From Bacillus sp. FJAT-14578 (GTDB taxonomy: Bacteria > Bacillota > Bacilli > Bacillales > Bacillaceae_H): a stretch of DNA of 64,000 nucleotides. The DNA lies in the NCBI RefSeq assembly GCF_000504165.1, contig NZ_AYSE01000004.1, forward strand, positions 186,001-250,000, given 5' to 3'. The notes under the pieces are model-generated. The model was not told the DNA's origin. It worked only from the letters and a program-made list of their open reading frames with translations, and searched no databases. Numbering within the stretch: the stretch's first letter is position 1; the number at the start of each line of letters is the position of its first letter. The translations under genes and the position numbers were made by a program. This document shows positions 25,462 to 35,096 of this stretch, piece after piece.

Positions 25462-26010
25462 ATGTTACATTGGCTAGATTCCAATATTAGCGTGTTATCT
25501 TTGATATGGATATTTCCAATCACTTTTCTGCTGCATGATTTTGAAGAAATCATCTTTATTGAATCTTGGTTCAAAAAAAATTACAAAAGATTGGTACATC
25601 GAATACCTAATAAGTTGAGAAATACATTTCAAGAGTTATCAACGGTTACCTCTGCTCAGTTTTCCATTCCGGTTTTCTTTCAGTTTATTATGTATATTGT
25701 TGCTTCATACCTTGCTGCTGAACAATATATCTATGGTTTATTTATAGGGTTCAATGTATTACTTTTTATTCACGTATTTACTCATATCGGCCAATCGTTA
25801 GCTTTTGGTACATACGCATTAGGAACCGGAACGGCCATGTTTATTACTTTCCCTTATTCAATTTATTTATTTTATAGATTGTTGAATGAAGAAATCATTA
25901 CTTTTAATGATGTATTATTAAATGCTCCTTATGGCATATTAACGGTTTTGGTTGTCTTCTTTGGCCATAAAATATCTCCTAAAATCTTGCCTTCACAAAT
26001 AAAACATTAA
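25462..26010 (+). CDS. HXXEE-domain membrane protein
   Basis: A 182-aa membrane protein with the namesake HDFEE motif (near residue 25) and a second conserved HVFTHIGQS in the middle. About five hydrophobic segments are visible. HXXEE proteins are of unknown function; the His and Glu may bind metal. AAGGGGG precedes the ATG. Confidence 0.8.
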   Translation: MLHWLDSNISVLSLIWIFPITFLLHDFEEIIFIESWFKKNYKRLVHRIPNKLRNTFQELSTVTSAQFSIPVFFQFIMYIVASYLAAEQYIYGLFIGFNVLLFIHVFTHIGQSLAFGTYALGTGTAMFITFPYSIYLFYRLLNEEIITFNDVLLNAPYGILTVLVVFFGHKISPKILPSQIKH

Positions 26011-26178
26011 AGATCACATTGAAAATCAACGTTATTACTTAACAAAGTCATTCGGAAAAGGAGAAATTAGGGAAACCAGATGGCAATCTGCTGCTTTTCA
26101 TCCACGGCATCTTGCAATCCAGGCTGCACTGGACAAACAAGTTCATTCTGATGTGAGGCAAGATCACAAAAAATGTTG
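26003..26178 (+). other. 57-codon open stretch without a start (possible gene remnant)
   Basis: Between the HXXEE gene and fabH a frame stays open for about 57 codons, with protein-like composition (for example RYYLTKSFGKGEIRETRW), but it has no start codon or ribosome binding site. It may be the tail of a lost gene, or chance. Confidence 0.25.
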
Positions 26179-26204
26179 AAGGTTTTAGTACCAGGTGATA
26201 ATAT
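26176..26204 (+). promoter_or_regulatory. fabH promoter with FapR-like operator
   Basis: TTAGTACCAGGTGATAA (26185-26201) resembles the 17-bp FapR operator (TTAGTACC-N-GGTACTAA type), with a perfect left arm and two mismatches in the right arm. It overlaps a plausible promoter (TTGAAG at 26176 and TAATAT/GATAAT near 26197-26204). FapR represses fatty-acid synthesis genes, including fabH paralogues, in Bacillus. Confidence 0.65.
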
Positions 26205-26252
26205 TAGGTAATACAGTATATAGGCAAATAAGAGAAGGGTGGGTTCGTTATC

Positions 26253-27233
26253 GTGAAATCACAAGCAAAGATAACGGCATTCGGGACATATGTTCCGGAA
26301 CGAAGGTTAACAAATGAAGATTTGCAAAAAATGGTTGATACGAGCGATGAGTGGATTGTACAGCGAACGGGCATGAAGGAAAGAAGAATCGCCGCTGAAA
26401 ATGAATCGACATCAACGCTTGCGATAAAAGCGGTAGAAGACTTGGTAAAACGAAGCGGTTTGCATTTAGAAGACGTGGATTGCATCATCGTGGCAACGAC
26501 TACGGCCGATTATGCACTTCCAAGCGTTGCATGCCGAGTACAAGATTATTTTAACATTCCCCATACGGCCGCTTTTGATTTAAGTGCTGCATGTGCAGGG
26601 TTTACATACGGACTACATGTCGCCAATGGTTTGGTTTCCTCAGGGGCTCATCAAAAAGTGCTGGTGATCGGTGCTGAAGCGATGTCAAAAGTAATCGATT
26701 ACGAAGATCGCGCTACGTGCATTTTATTTGGTGATGGCGCAGGCGCTATGGTAGTGGAGCGAGAACAGGAAAACCCGGGATTTTTCGGTGCCCATCTCGA
26801 AACGGAAGGTGCAGGCGGCATTCATCTATATCGAACGATTATTGAAGAGACGATGAACGGAGTGGAGCTTCAATCGAACGGTAAAATGGTTCAAAACGGG
26901 CGAGAAGTATACAAGTGGGCCGTTCGATCCGTTCCAAAAGGGATTGAACAACTGTTGATCAAGGCGGGAATGAAAAAAACGGATGTAGACTGGTTCGTCC
27001 CCCACAGCGCGAACTTGCGAATCATTGAATCCATCTGTGAGAGATCAGGGCTATCACTTGAAAGAGCACTTACAAGTGTGGAGTATATGGGCAATACTTC
27101 TTCGGCCTCCATTCCGCTGGCGTTGGATAACGGAATCAGAGAAGGTAAAGTGGAAAACGGAGACTTGCTGTTATTGTACGGATTCGGAGGAGGCCTTACA
27201 CAATGCGGCGTATTGGTAAGATGGGATCTGTAA
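26253..27233 (+). CDS. fabH: beta-ketoacyl-ACP synthase III
   Basis: A 326-aa KAS III that starts fatty-acid elongation by condensing acyl-CoA with malonyl-ACP. The catalytic triad is visible: Cys114 in SAACAGF, His251 in FVPHSANLR and Asn281 in YMGNTSSASIP. The start is GTG 26253, with AAGGGTGGG upstream. It is monocistronic, like fabHB of B. subtilis, with a FapR-like operator in its promoter and a strong terminator behind it. Confidence 0.93.
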   Translation: MKSQAKITAFGTYVPERRLTNEDLQKMVDTSDEWIVQRTGMKERRIAAENESTSTLAIKAVEDLVKRSGLHLEDVDCIIVATTTADYALPSVACRVQDYFNIPHTAAFDLSAACAGFTYGLHVANGLVSSGAHQKVLVIGAEAMSKVIDYEDRATCILFGDGAGAMVVEREQENPGFFGAHLETEGAGGIHLYRTIIEETMNGVELQSNGKMVQNGREVYKWAVRSVPKGIEQLLIKAGMKKTDVDWFVPHSANLRIIESICERSGLSLERALTSVEYMGNTSSASIPLALDNGIREGKVENGDLLLLYGFGGGLTQCGVLVRWDL

Positions 27234-27296
27234 CATTTTCTTCTATGCCATGACAGCGGTATCATGAATAAGCTCCAGATTTTTTGACGACATGGA

Positions 27297-27341
27297 AATT
27301 CCCCATGATTCTACAGGGCAGGATCATGGGGGATTTTTTTA
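27297..27341 (+). terminator. terminator after fabH
   Basis: CCCCATGAT and ATCATGGGG, flanked by AAATT and GATTTTTTT. Confidence 0.9.
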
Positions 27342-27456
27342 TATCTTTTTTGGGCATCAATGGCCAATTAACATCGGAGTGGATGAACTCTCTAATGGGA
27401 AACTGTTACGAATAAGAAGGGGGAAGTTTAGTAAAAAAACCGTTTGTTGAATCTTC

Positions 27457-27515
27457 GTTTATTCCGCTTTAACGAAAACAAATCCCAGATAGATGGGAAA
27501 TTTTTCATTTTTGAA
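27457..27515. repeat. possible decayed R2 repeat
   Basis: TTTATTCCGCTTTAACG followed by TCCCAGATAGATGGGA and a T-rich end resembles the short R2 copy at 39.46 kb, but with many differences. The rest of the 27342-27601 gap shows no gene. Confidence 0.35.
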
Positions 27516-27601
27516 AAAAAGGAGCTAAAATAAAGGAAAACCCTATTCATAAGGAGAATAAAAAAGGGTAATACATATCACTTTTAATGGAGGAAATGAA
27601 A

Positions 27602-27856
27602 ATGCCTTACTATGCAGCAATATTATATATGGAAAAACCGGAACTCAATCAGCAATATCGTCCTCAGCACTTAGACTATTTAACAACATTGAATGAACAA
27701 GGGAAAATATTTGCTAAAGGACCTTTTGTGGATGGATCGGGAGGTTTAGTGGTGTACAAAGCTGACTCTTTAGAGGAAGCCAAACAATTGGCCGAAACAG
27801 ATCCTTATGTGAAAGAAGGCGTACGTAGACTTGAATTACATGAGTGGGGGATTTAA
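27602..27856 (+). CDS. YciI-family protein
   Basis: An 84-aa protein starting MPYYAAILYM; GGAGG lies eight bases before the ATG at 27602. It has the small ferredoxin-like YciI/YCII fold pattern: HLDYLTTLNEQGKIFAKGPF with the conserved His, then ADSLEEAKQLAETDPYV. YciI-like proteins are probable small enzymes or binding proteins of unknown substrate. Confidence 0.85.
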   Translation: MPYYAAILYMEKPELNQQYRPQHLDYLTTLNEQGKIFAKGPFVDGSGGLVVYKADSLEEAKQLAETDPYVKEGVRRLELHEWGI

Positions 27857-28347
27857 GCACTCTGCTTGAAATCATGTGTTGAACTCATATGGTCTGTCAC
27901 TTTCCAAAAAGGCGGGAGCAAAGCCGATTTAGAGAAAGGACAGGCCTTTTCTTCATTCGTAATTTTACATAATAAAGTTATGGTTAACAAATTGTGTTTT
28001 TGGTTTCGATTTCATAAAAAATATTTTTTTATAGATATAGAAAAGAGGAGTGCATTTTTTCTCTATTTTGTACAGAAGGTTACGTATCGATACGGGACCA
28101 TATATTCAAAACTTCCATACTCGATTTTCCTGTGTAAGGAGCCTAAGTTTTCCTGTTTTAGGCAATACTAATAGCATTCGCTGCCATATTAAGGACAGCC
28201 AAACATAAGAGTTCTTTTAAAGAACGCACCGATTGTTGTAAAGAGTGTTATAATTCTAAGAAGCCATGATTCTATGTTGAATTTATACTTGGTTCATATA
28301 CATTTACATAATTATTGGCAGCAATAATGAATAGATAGGATGACAAA
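27857..28347. other. 490-base AT-rich gap without a supported gene
   Basis: A 101-codon frame here has no ribosome binding site and an odd composition. Small inverted repeats are present (GCCTAA...TTAGGC near 28140-28163; GTTCTTTTAAAGAAC near 28210). I see no promoter or RNA element I can name. Confidence 0.5.
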
Positions 28348-29541
28348 ATGAACAGAGAAGTTACGTTAAAGGTAAAATCAAAATTTGTCGGTGAATTTAA
28401 AAGGGGGTATCCGCTCATTGCCAAGGAAGCCATCATCAATCTGAATGACCTCGTTGAAGAAGGCGCGATTGTACAGCTCGTGGATGAGAGGAATCAATTT
28501 ATCGGCAAAGGGTATTACGGCAAGCAAAATAAAGGGTACGGATGGATTCTTACGAGAAAAGAGAATGAATCAATCGACCAGCGTTTTTTTGATATCAAGA
28601 TTGGCTCAGCTTTAAATAATCGAAAGCATTTTTACAAAGATTTGGATACGACTTCTTTTCGGGTATTTAACGGGGAGGGGGATGGAATCGGCGGTTTGAC
28701 GATCGATTATTTTGATGGGTACTATGTGATCAATTGGTACAGCAAAGGGATTTACGAGTTTAGTGAGCAAATCATCCATGCATTGGAAAAATCGGTTAAG
28801 TTTAAAGCCATTTATCAAAAGAAACGATTTGATGTAAAAGGTCAATATATTGATGAGGATGGATTCGTTGCGGGCGAGAGAGGACAGTTTCCGATCATCG
28901 TCAAAGAAAATGGAATGAACTTCTCGGTGTATTTGAACGAAGGGGCAATGGTCGGCGTGTTTTTAGATCAAAGAGATGTAAGGAAGAGAATTCGAGACGA
29001 GTATGCTAAAGAGAAGACCGTATTGAACATGTTTTCGTACACAGGCGCCTTTTCGGTTGCGGCGGCTTTAGGCGGAGCGAAAAAAACGACGAGCGTCGAT
29101 CTTGCCAATCGCAGTTTAACGAAAACAATCGAACAGTTCAGTGTAAATGAAATCGACTATGACGCCCAAGATATCGTTGTGGAAGATGTGTTTCATTATT
29201 TCAAATATGCGGTGAAGAAAAAGCTCACATTCGATATGGTCATCCTTGATCCGCCGAGCTTTGCCAGATCGAAAAAATATACATTTAGTGCAGCAAAAGA
29301 TTATAAGGACCTTTTGAAAGAAACGATCGCTATCACCGAAAAAAACGGGATCATTATTGCTTCGACCAATTGCAGTACGTTCGGTATGAATAAGTTTAAA
29401 GGATTTATCGAGACAGCCTTTAAAGAAATGAAGGGAAAATACAAGCTGTTGGAGGAATTTTCGCTTCCAGAGGATTTCAAAACACTCCCTCAATTCAAGG
29501 AAGGCGATTATTTGAAAGTCGTGTTTATTAAGAAGCTGTAA
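28348..29541 (+). CDS. class I SAM-dependent rRNA methyltransferase (RlmI/YwbD type)
   Basis: A 397-aa protein with an N-terminal PUA-like domain (about 1-80) and a C-terminal Rossmann methyltransferase. SAM-binding motif LNMFSYTGAFSVAAALGG and catalytic-site DPPSFARSK are clear. Homologues methylate a cytosine (m5C) in 23S rRNA. Monocistronic; a strong bidirectional terminator follows. Confidence 0.92.
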   Translation: MNREVTLKVKSKFVGEFKRGYPLIAKEAIINLNDLVEEGAIVQLVDERNQFIGKGYYGKQNKGYGWILTRKENESIDQRFFDIKIGSALNNRKHFYKDLDTTSFRVFNGEGDGIGGLTIDYFDGYYVINWYSKGIYEFSEQIIHALEKSVKFKAIYQKKRFDVKGQYIDEDGFVAGERGQFPIIVKENGMNFSVYLNEGAMVGVFLDQRDVRKRIRDEYAKEKTVLNMFSYTGAFSVAAALGGAKKTTSVDLANRSLTKTIEQFSVNEIDYDAQDIVVEDVFHYFKYAVKKKLTFDMVILDPPSFARSKKYTFSAAKDYKDLLKETIAITEKNGIIIASTNCSTFGMNKFKGFIETAFKEMKGKYKLLEEFSLPEDFKTLPQFKEGDYLKVVFIKKL

Positions 29542-29587
29542 TATCGAAAAAGTCAGCTCTCATTGCGAGAGCTGACTTTTTCGATAT
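29541..29587. terminator. bidirectional terminator
   Basis: ATATCGAAAAAGTCAGCTCT and its exact complement surround a short loop, with A and T runs on both sides. It serves the methyltransferase and the convergent DUF948 gene. Confidence 0.92.
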
Positions 29588-29589
29588 TA

Positions 29590-30045
29590 TTAGTAGGTTT
29601 GTTCAGTCTTTACTTGATTATAAGTATGTTTGCTTCTTTTTTGAGACTGCCATTTGTTCCATAAGGCGAATAAGGTATTTCCCCAGCGGACGACCTCGGT
29701 AATTTTATCCGACTGATTTTTCACTTGATGGGATACCGTTTCAGTCGTATCTTTTACCGTTTCATTCACCATTTTCAATGAGTCGCCGGCTTTTTTCACA
29801 GCATGAAACGTTGAATCCAGGGCACCCGTTTTTTCTTGAATGTCTTCAGCCAATTGATTGGTTTGGTGAAGAAGAATGGTTGCCTCATTCGTTAAACCAT
29901 CGATTTGTCCCGGAAGGCGCTCGACCGTTTCCGCTGTATGCTTCAATGTTTCATCAAGCGACTTTAATGCCTTTACTAGAAAAATAGATACGACCGCAAA
30001 AGCTACGGCAATTAATGCAACACTTACGTATAAAATCCACTCCAT
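29590..30045 (-). CDS. DUF948 membrane-anchored coiled-coil protein
   Basis: A 151-aa protein with one N-terminal membrane helix (about residues 4-27), then a long predicted coiled coil (SLDETLKHTAETVERLPGQI onward). This is the DUF948 pattern; B. subtilis YtxG is a member and is linked to general stress. GGAGG precedes the ATG. A similar, divergent small protein gene lies at 30.3 kb. Confidence 0.82.
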   Translation of the reverse strand: MEWILYVSVALIAVAFAVVSIFLVKALKSLDETLKHTAETVERLPGQIDGLTNEATILLHQTNQLAEDIQEKTGALDSTFHAVKKAGDSLKMVNETVKDTTETVSHQVKNQSDKITEVVRWGNTLFALWNKWQSQKRSKHTYNQVKTEQTY

Positions 30046-30314
30046 CTTGTTTTGCCTCCTTTTTATTTTAGTGATGTAATGATTTGTTTCCCTGTATTGG
30101 ACGAGTTTAAACCGATTTTTAAACCGAGTTCCATCTCTTGCATGTTTTCATTGAAATGCTATCATAATGGAACAAAAGAGTGAGTTAAGTTGCCGGAAAA
30201 CGGACACTAAACGTTGCATCTAAACATACAGAATGAAGACAGCTGTTATTTTTCAAAAAAAGTGGGTACATAACATATATAACAAACATTTTGGAAGTGG
30301 AGGAGATTTACACG

Positions 30315-30719
30315 ATGATTATCGTTTATGCGAGCATTGCGCTTTTTGTTCTTTCTCTTATTTATCTAGGGTATACACTCTTTAAGGCTATTAAAGACAT
30401 GAAGCCGAATTTGAAGCGGGTCCAAGAAACAACGACACGGATTCAGCAAAAGGCTGATACGATCAGCATGGAAATGAACAAGTTGTCGCAAACGCAACGA
30501 GAAATCCAAATGGATATTGAACAGAAGAAGCAGATGATCAATGAAGTGGTCGAATCTGCCAAGCAAACGCCTCAACTATTGAAGCAAATATGGAATAAGG
30601 GGAAAAAGGTTCCGCATCCTTATGGACTAAAAGCAAAACCTTCTTCTGAGATTGGAAAGTTCAGTGAAAGAATGCTGGCATTATTGGAGAAAAAGTATAA
30701 GGTAAAAACATTTAAATGA
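30315..30719 (+). CDS. DUF948-like membrane-anchored coiled-coil protein
   Basis: A 134-aa protein with an N-terminal membrane helix (MIIVYASIALFVLSLIYLGY) and a coiled-coil middle rich in Gln, Lys and Glu, ending in a basic tail. It resembles the DUF948 gene just upstream in architecture, so the two divergent genes may be paralogues. The ATG at 30315 has GGAGGAG upstream; the frame opens 24 bases earlier. Terminator follows. Confidence 0.75.
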   Translation: MIIVYASIALFVLSLIYLGYTLFKAIKDMKPNLKRVQETTTRIQQKADTISMEMNKLSQTQREIQMDIEQKKQMINEVVESAKQTPQLLKQIWNKGKKVPHPYGLKAKPSSEIGKFSERMLALLEKKYKVKTFK

Positions 30720-30787
30720 AAAAAGCGGGGGGAAATTCTAAGGAGTTCGATTCAGAGATAGAAAAACGGAAATAACAGGTCAATTTT

Positions 30788-30817
30788 AAGACGAATTCGC
30801 ATCGGAATTCGTCTTTT
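30788..30817 (+). terminator. intrinsic terminator
   Basis: AAGACGAATTC and GAATTCGTCTT around a 6-base loop, followed by TTTATTTTTA. Confidence 0.88.
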
Positions 30818-31197
30818 TATTTTTATCGGTATTTTAGGGGTTAAATCGTTTTAACTGTTGAATTAACATTGGTTTTAGCAAATGGATAATATCTATTAGC
30901 CATTTGTTAAAACTGTGCTAATTTTATCGTTGATTCATGTACTAATCGAATGACCAATGGATGTTTAATCTTAAAATGGTTTTATCGTTTTACCGTGTAT
31001 TCGTCATTTCTATCATCATCTTCAGCTGTAACATGTTCTACTACAGTTATAACTTTCTATGTCATTACCAGATGACTCAACGTAACATAAGTGGTTCTTG
31101 GATGCATTCTTGTCTTGTTTGTATTTAGACTGTGTTATTTTTTAGTCATTAGGACATAGTACACTAGAGAGGCTATTACTTTGGTGGAGTGTTCTGA
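30818..31197. other. 380-base AT-rich gap upstream of the second ger operon
   Basis: No coding frame is supported. A CATAGTA hexamer-plus at 31155-31161, about 37 bases before the GerA start, resembles a forespore (sigma-G) -10 box, but no matching -35 box is evident. GTTAAATCGTTTTAAC (near 30840) is a small inverted repeat. Confidence 0.4.
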
Positions 31198-32682
31198 ATG
31201 AAGAGAGTACACGAAAGAGAGCAAATTATTCCAACTTACAATGACATTCTTGAAGAGCTAAAAAATTCTCCTGATTTAAACTTGAGAGAGTTAAATTTGG
31301 AAGGTAATACAATCCAAATTATCTTTCTAAAAAATTTAGTTGAAACGGAATATTTACATACTCATATTATTGAGTATATAACTCAACTGTCTAAGGAACA
31401 AATTCATTATGAATATATTAAAGAAAACATCCCGATTGGAGAAGTAAAGGCAGTAAAAGAGCTAAATGAAGTTGCTTCTTTTTTAATTAATGGGTTTGCT
31501 TACCTATTTTTTCCTTCTGAGCAAAAAGGAATTCTGTTGAATATTGCTGACACGACTGAACGAGCATTAGAAAAAGCTGAAACAGAATCATTAGTATACG
31601 GCCCAAAAATATGCTTTACGGAGTCACTGTCGACTAATATCCAAATTATTAGACGCAATATTAACGACCACAATTTATGCACAGAAGAGTTTGTGGTAGG
31701 AAGTCGGGTAAAACAGAAGGTCAGAATTGTCTATGTTAATGATATTGCCGATATGGAGAATGTTCAAACGATCAGACAGCGACTAAGCGAGATTGAAATA
31801 GATGATATTATGGATAGTTCTGTATTAGCGCAAATTCTTGATGACAATTCTTACTCTTTTTTTCCACAATATATAATGACTGAGCTTCCAGATCGCTTTG
31901 TCCATTCCATCATAAAAGGAAGAATCGGAATTTTGGTAGATAGAAGCCCTATCTCCATTATTTGTCCATCCACTTTTTTTAGCTTTTTTGAATCTACAGA
32001 AGATATATATTTACGGTGGAGTTTAAGTTCAGCGTTAAGGCTATTGCGTATATTTGCCATGATTTTTTCAGTTTTTTTTTCGTCGATTTATGTGGCTGCT
32101 GTAACATTTCATCATGAAATTATTCCTTCATCTTTACTCATCAGTATAGGGCAGTCACGAGCTCGGGTTCCTTTTCCGCCTTTACTTGAAACCCTTGTAC
32201 TAGAAATTATGATTGAATTACTGCGGGAAGCAGGTGCAAGATTACCATCAAAAGTTGGACAAACGATGGGAATTGTGGGCGGGATTGTATTAGGCCAAGC
32301 CGTTGTACAGGCAGGATTAACAAGTAATATTTTAATTATCATTGTCTCTTTAAGTGCATTGGGCTCTTTTGCATCTCCTAGTTACGAAATGGGAACAGCC
32401 CTGCGAATTCTTAGATTCCCGATGATTTTGTTAGCAGGAACGTGGGGACTCATTGGAATCATAATCGGGGTATGTATAGTGCTCATTCATTTACTAAAAT
32501 TAACTTCTTTAGGAAGACCATTTCTCTCCCCGTTATATCCTCTTCGTATAGAAGACTTTAAGTATGCTTTTTTTCGTTTGCCACAGCATGCTTACAAGAA
32601 GAGGGCGACTTCAAATAGGACCATTGACAAGTATCGGTTATCTTGGAAAACACAAAATAAAGAAGATTTAGACGAAATGTAG
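31198..32682 (+). CDS. GerA-family germination protein, A subunit (complete)
   Basis: A 494-aa A subunit. A soluble N-terminal region (1-~285) contains MTELPDRFVHSIIKGRIGIL, the family's conserved stretch in a diverged form. It is followed by about five membrane segments with EIMIELLREAGARLPSKVGQ. It differs clearly from the partial copy at the window start. GGTGGAG lies upstream of the ATG. First gene of an A-B-C operon. Confidence 0.93.
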   Translation: MKRVHEREQIIPTYNDILEELKNSPDLNLRELNLEGNTIQIIFLKNLVETEYLHTHIIEYITQLSKEQIHYEYIKENIPIGEVKAVKELNEVASFLINGFAYLFFPSEQKGILLNIADTTERALEKAETESLVYGPKICFTESLSTNIQIIRRNINDHNLCTEEFVVGSRVKQKVRIVYVNDIADMENVQTIRQRLSEIEIDDIMDSSVLAQILDDNSYSFFPQYIMTELPDRFVHSIIKGRIGILVDRSPISIICPSTFFSFFESTEDIYLRWSLSSALRLLRIFAMIFSVFFSSIYVAAVTFHHEIIPSSLLISIGQSRARVPFPPLLETLVLEIMIELLREAGARLPSKVGQTMGIVGGIVLGQAVVQAGLTSNILIIIVSLSALGSFASPSYEMGTALRILRFPMILLAGTWGLIGIIIGVCIVLIHLLKLTSLGRPFLSPLYPLRIEDFKYAFFRLPQHAYKKRATSNRTIDKYRLSWKTQNKEDLDEM

Positions 32683-32693
32683 GAAGTGTTTGG

Positions 32694-33773
32694 ATGTCTA
32701 AAAGAAAGACTTTATTAGTCAATGCGTATATGGTTTTTTTTATCATTCATACCTCTCAAATAGGCGTTGGGATTGCAGGTGTACCAAGAATTATCTATTT
32801 AGAAGCAAAACAAGATGCTTGGATTGCTGTATTACTTTCGGGTATATTCATTCATGCATTGGTCTGGTTGATCATTCAAATATTATCCCGTTTTGAAAAT
32901 AAAGACTTATACCAAATCCATGGTATATTGTTCGGGGAGAAAATAGGAAATATTTTCAACTTTGTTGTGACGGTTTACTTCATCATGGCTTTTTACTCCA
33001 TTATGATCGCTTATATTGAAATGACCCTTAGCTGGGGGTATGAGGGAGTATATGAATGGGTAGCCTCCCTTATCTTGATTTTCATTTCAATATATGGGGT
33101 AATGGGAGGGTTTAGAGTGATTGTTGGTATATGCTTTATAACATTTTTACTAACGATTTGGCTTATATTTGTCATATACCAACCGTTGGATCATGTTCAT
33201 TGGATTAGAATTTTCCCTATATTGGAAGCCGATATGAAAGAATTAAGTAGAGGGATTTTTAAAACAAGCTATACAATGTTGGGATTTGAAGCGCTCTTTT
33301 TCATCTATCCCTTTATAAAAGAGAAAAATAAAACGCTGTTTTTTGCTCAATTAGCAGTCATGGTTACCACTTTTTTAGTATTTATCTTTACATTGCTTTC
33401 AATTGTTTATTTCAGTCCCCCTCAACTGGAGAAAACCATTTGGGCTTCTCTAACGATGCTCAGCATTGTCAAATTTCCATTCGTCGAAAGGTTCGAATAT
33501 ATTGCTATATCCTTATGGTTATTAGTTATTTTACCTAATCTTACCCTTTTCTTATGGCTTGCATCTAAAGGAGTCAAAGAAGTTTTCCATATGAAGCAGA
33601 AATATGCCGTCTGGATGATTGGTGTTATTTTATTCACTTTAAGCTTCTTTCTCAACAAAAGAGTTGAAAATAATACTTTTATCGATTTAGTCGGTAGAAC
33701 AGGGTTTTACTTGTGGTTCTGCTATCCATTATTATTATATATTTTAACATTTTTCAGAAAAAAGAACTCTTAA
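32694..33773 (+). CDS. GerB-family germination permease, B subunit
   Basis: A 359-aa, nearly all-hydrophobic protein with about ten membrane segments. The start MSKRKTLLVNAYMVFFIIH lies 11 bases after the A subunit, and QIGVGIAGVPRIIYLEAKQD is the GerB N-terminal pattern. It is more diverged than the copy at 2.1 kb. AGGAAGTG precedes the ATG. Confidence 0.92.
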   Translation: MSKRKTLLVNAYMVFFIIHTSQIGVGIAGVPRIIYLEAKQDAWIAVLLSGIFIHALVWLIIQILSRFENKDLYQIHGILFGEKIGNIFNFVVTVYFIMAFYSIMIAYIEMTLSWGYEGVYEWVASLILIFISIYGVMGGFRVIVGICFITFLLTIWLIFVIYQPLDHVHWIRIFPILEADMKELSRGIFKTSYTMLGFEALFFIYPFIKEKNKTLFFAQLAVMVTTFLVFIFTLLSIVYFSPPQLEKTIWASLTMLSIVKFPFVERFEYIAISLWLLVILPNLTLFLWLASKGVKEVFHMKQKYAVWMIGVILFTLSFFLNKRVENNTFIDLVGRTGFYLWFCYPLLLYILTFFRKKNS

Positions 33774-33799
33774 CTATCCCTTTCTTAAAGGATGATGTC

Positions 33800-34936
33800 A
33801 TGCGTTTACTTATCTTACTTTTAAATTGCTGTGTCCTTACTGGTTGTGTTTTGCCTGAAAGAACATTAGAAAGACAAGGAGTTTCAACAGCTCTAGGTTA
33901 TGACTTATTAGAGGATGATCAAATTAGAGGAACCGTATCGTTACTGCAATTTGATCCCAATATGAAAGATTCGAGCCAAATTATTTCCGCTGTAGGCAGT
34001 TCTGGTAAAAACATACGCCAAATATTGGAGACTAAGACAAGTCACGACATTAGTTCTGGGCAGCTTCGTTCCATCGTTTTTAATGAAGAATTAGCCAGGG
34101 AAAAAGGAATCTTATCTCTCTTGGATACCTTCCAAAGAGATAGTAATATAGGCTCTCTTCTCTATTTAATTATCAGTAGTCCGCCAGCAGAAGATGTCAT
34201 TAGGAGTAAAAAACATGAAGACATCCCAGATATAGGGACTTACTTATATCGTCTTATTGAAAAACAGTTAAAAAAAGAAAAGCTTATAGAATGTACTTTA
34301 CATGATTTTTTGTCTCTCTATTATGAAGTGGGAATTGATCCTACTTTACCTGTAGTGGCAGTCAATCCAAATACAGCGCCTTACATTAAAGAGACAGCTG
34401 TGTTTAAAGAAGATAAAATGGCAGGGACCATATCTAATGATGAAAGTATCTATCTTAAAATGATTCAGGATCCTGCCCGTTTAATTGGAATGAAAACAAT
34501 ATATATTCCTAAGAATCATTTAGAAAAAAATGGTGTTGAAACCAAGGAGATGACAGATGATTCTTTGAAAGTGGTTGTCCAACCTATAGGAGCAAAAGGA
34601 AAGATTGAAGTGCCTTCCCCAAAAAGGGACGAATTTACCTTAACCATTTCAGGATCAGTTGTCATATATGAAATATCTGAAGAGATTCCTTTGAACAACA
34701 ATAAGAATGTAAAGTTTTTAGAAGCGGAAATATCAAGTTATATGAAAAAGGAACTAGATAATTTAATGAAGAAATTAAAAAAAATGGAAGCAGATCCTTT
34801 AGGTTTTGGGCGAATTTTGAAAAGTAAAAGAATGTACTCCGATCTTAAAGATGATGAATGGTACGAAAGATATCCTGATATAAATATCGATACAAAAGTA
34901 TCCTTTCAAATGAAAAGAACTGGAGCAATTGATTAA
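33800..34936 (+). CDS. Ger(x)C-family germination lipoprotein, C subunit
   Basis: A 378-aa lipoprotein. I chose ATG 33800, which has AAAGG eight bases upstream and begins a proper signal peptide with lipobox VLTGC (Cys16); the frame opens 87 bases earlier inside the B gene. The mature start VLPERTLERQGVSTALGYD replaces the usual WDxxE. Last gene of the second receptor operon. Confidence 0.92.
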   Translation: MRLLILLLNCCVLTGCVLPERTLERQGVSTALGYDLLEDDQIRGTVSLLQFDPNMKDSSQIISAVGSSGKNIRQILETKTSHDISSGQLRSIVFNEELAREKGILSLLDTFQRDSNIGSLLYLIISSPPAEDVIRSKKHEDIPDIGTYLYRLIEKQLKKEKLIECTLHDFLSLYYEVGIDPTLPVVAVNPNTAPYIKETAVFKEDKMAGTISNDESIYLKMIQDPARLIGMKTIYIPKNHLEKNGVETKEMTDDSLKVVVQPIGAKGKIEVPSPKRDEFTLTISGSVVIYEISEEIPLNNNKNVKFLEAEISSYMKKELDNLMKKLKKMEADPLGFGRILKSKRMYSDLKDDEWYERYPDINIDTKVSFQMKRTGAID

Positions 34937-35041
34937 TGGTTCTGGTGAGAAAACGATTCACTAGAACTGGAACAAAGCCATTGATGTTCGTGCAAAAATA
35001 AGATAGAAATTGGTTAAATCACTTTCTTCTGTATCGTGAAG

Positions 35042-35096
35042 CCATTTCGAATAGTTGATGTATGAAGGTAAATTCATGCATCAACTATTCGAAATG
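35042..35096. repeat. 55-base near-perfect hairpin in the gap after the second ger operon
   Basis: CCATTTCGAATAGTTGATG and its exact complement, extended inward by TATGAA/TTCATG (one G-T pair) to a ~25-bp stem with a 6-base loop. A weak T-rich tail (TATTATTTTC) follows. It may terminate the ger operon. The rest of 34937-35275 shows nothing I can name. Confidence 0.7.

Noticed and set aside
27866..28171. 101-codon open frame after the YciI gene
   Set aside because: No ribosome binding site, an aromatic/Lys-rich composition typical of translated AT-rich spacer, and no recognisable motif.
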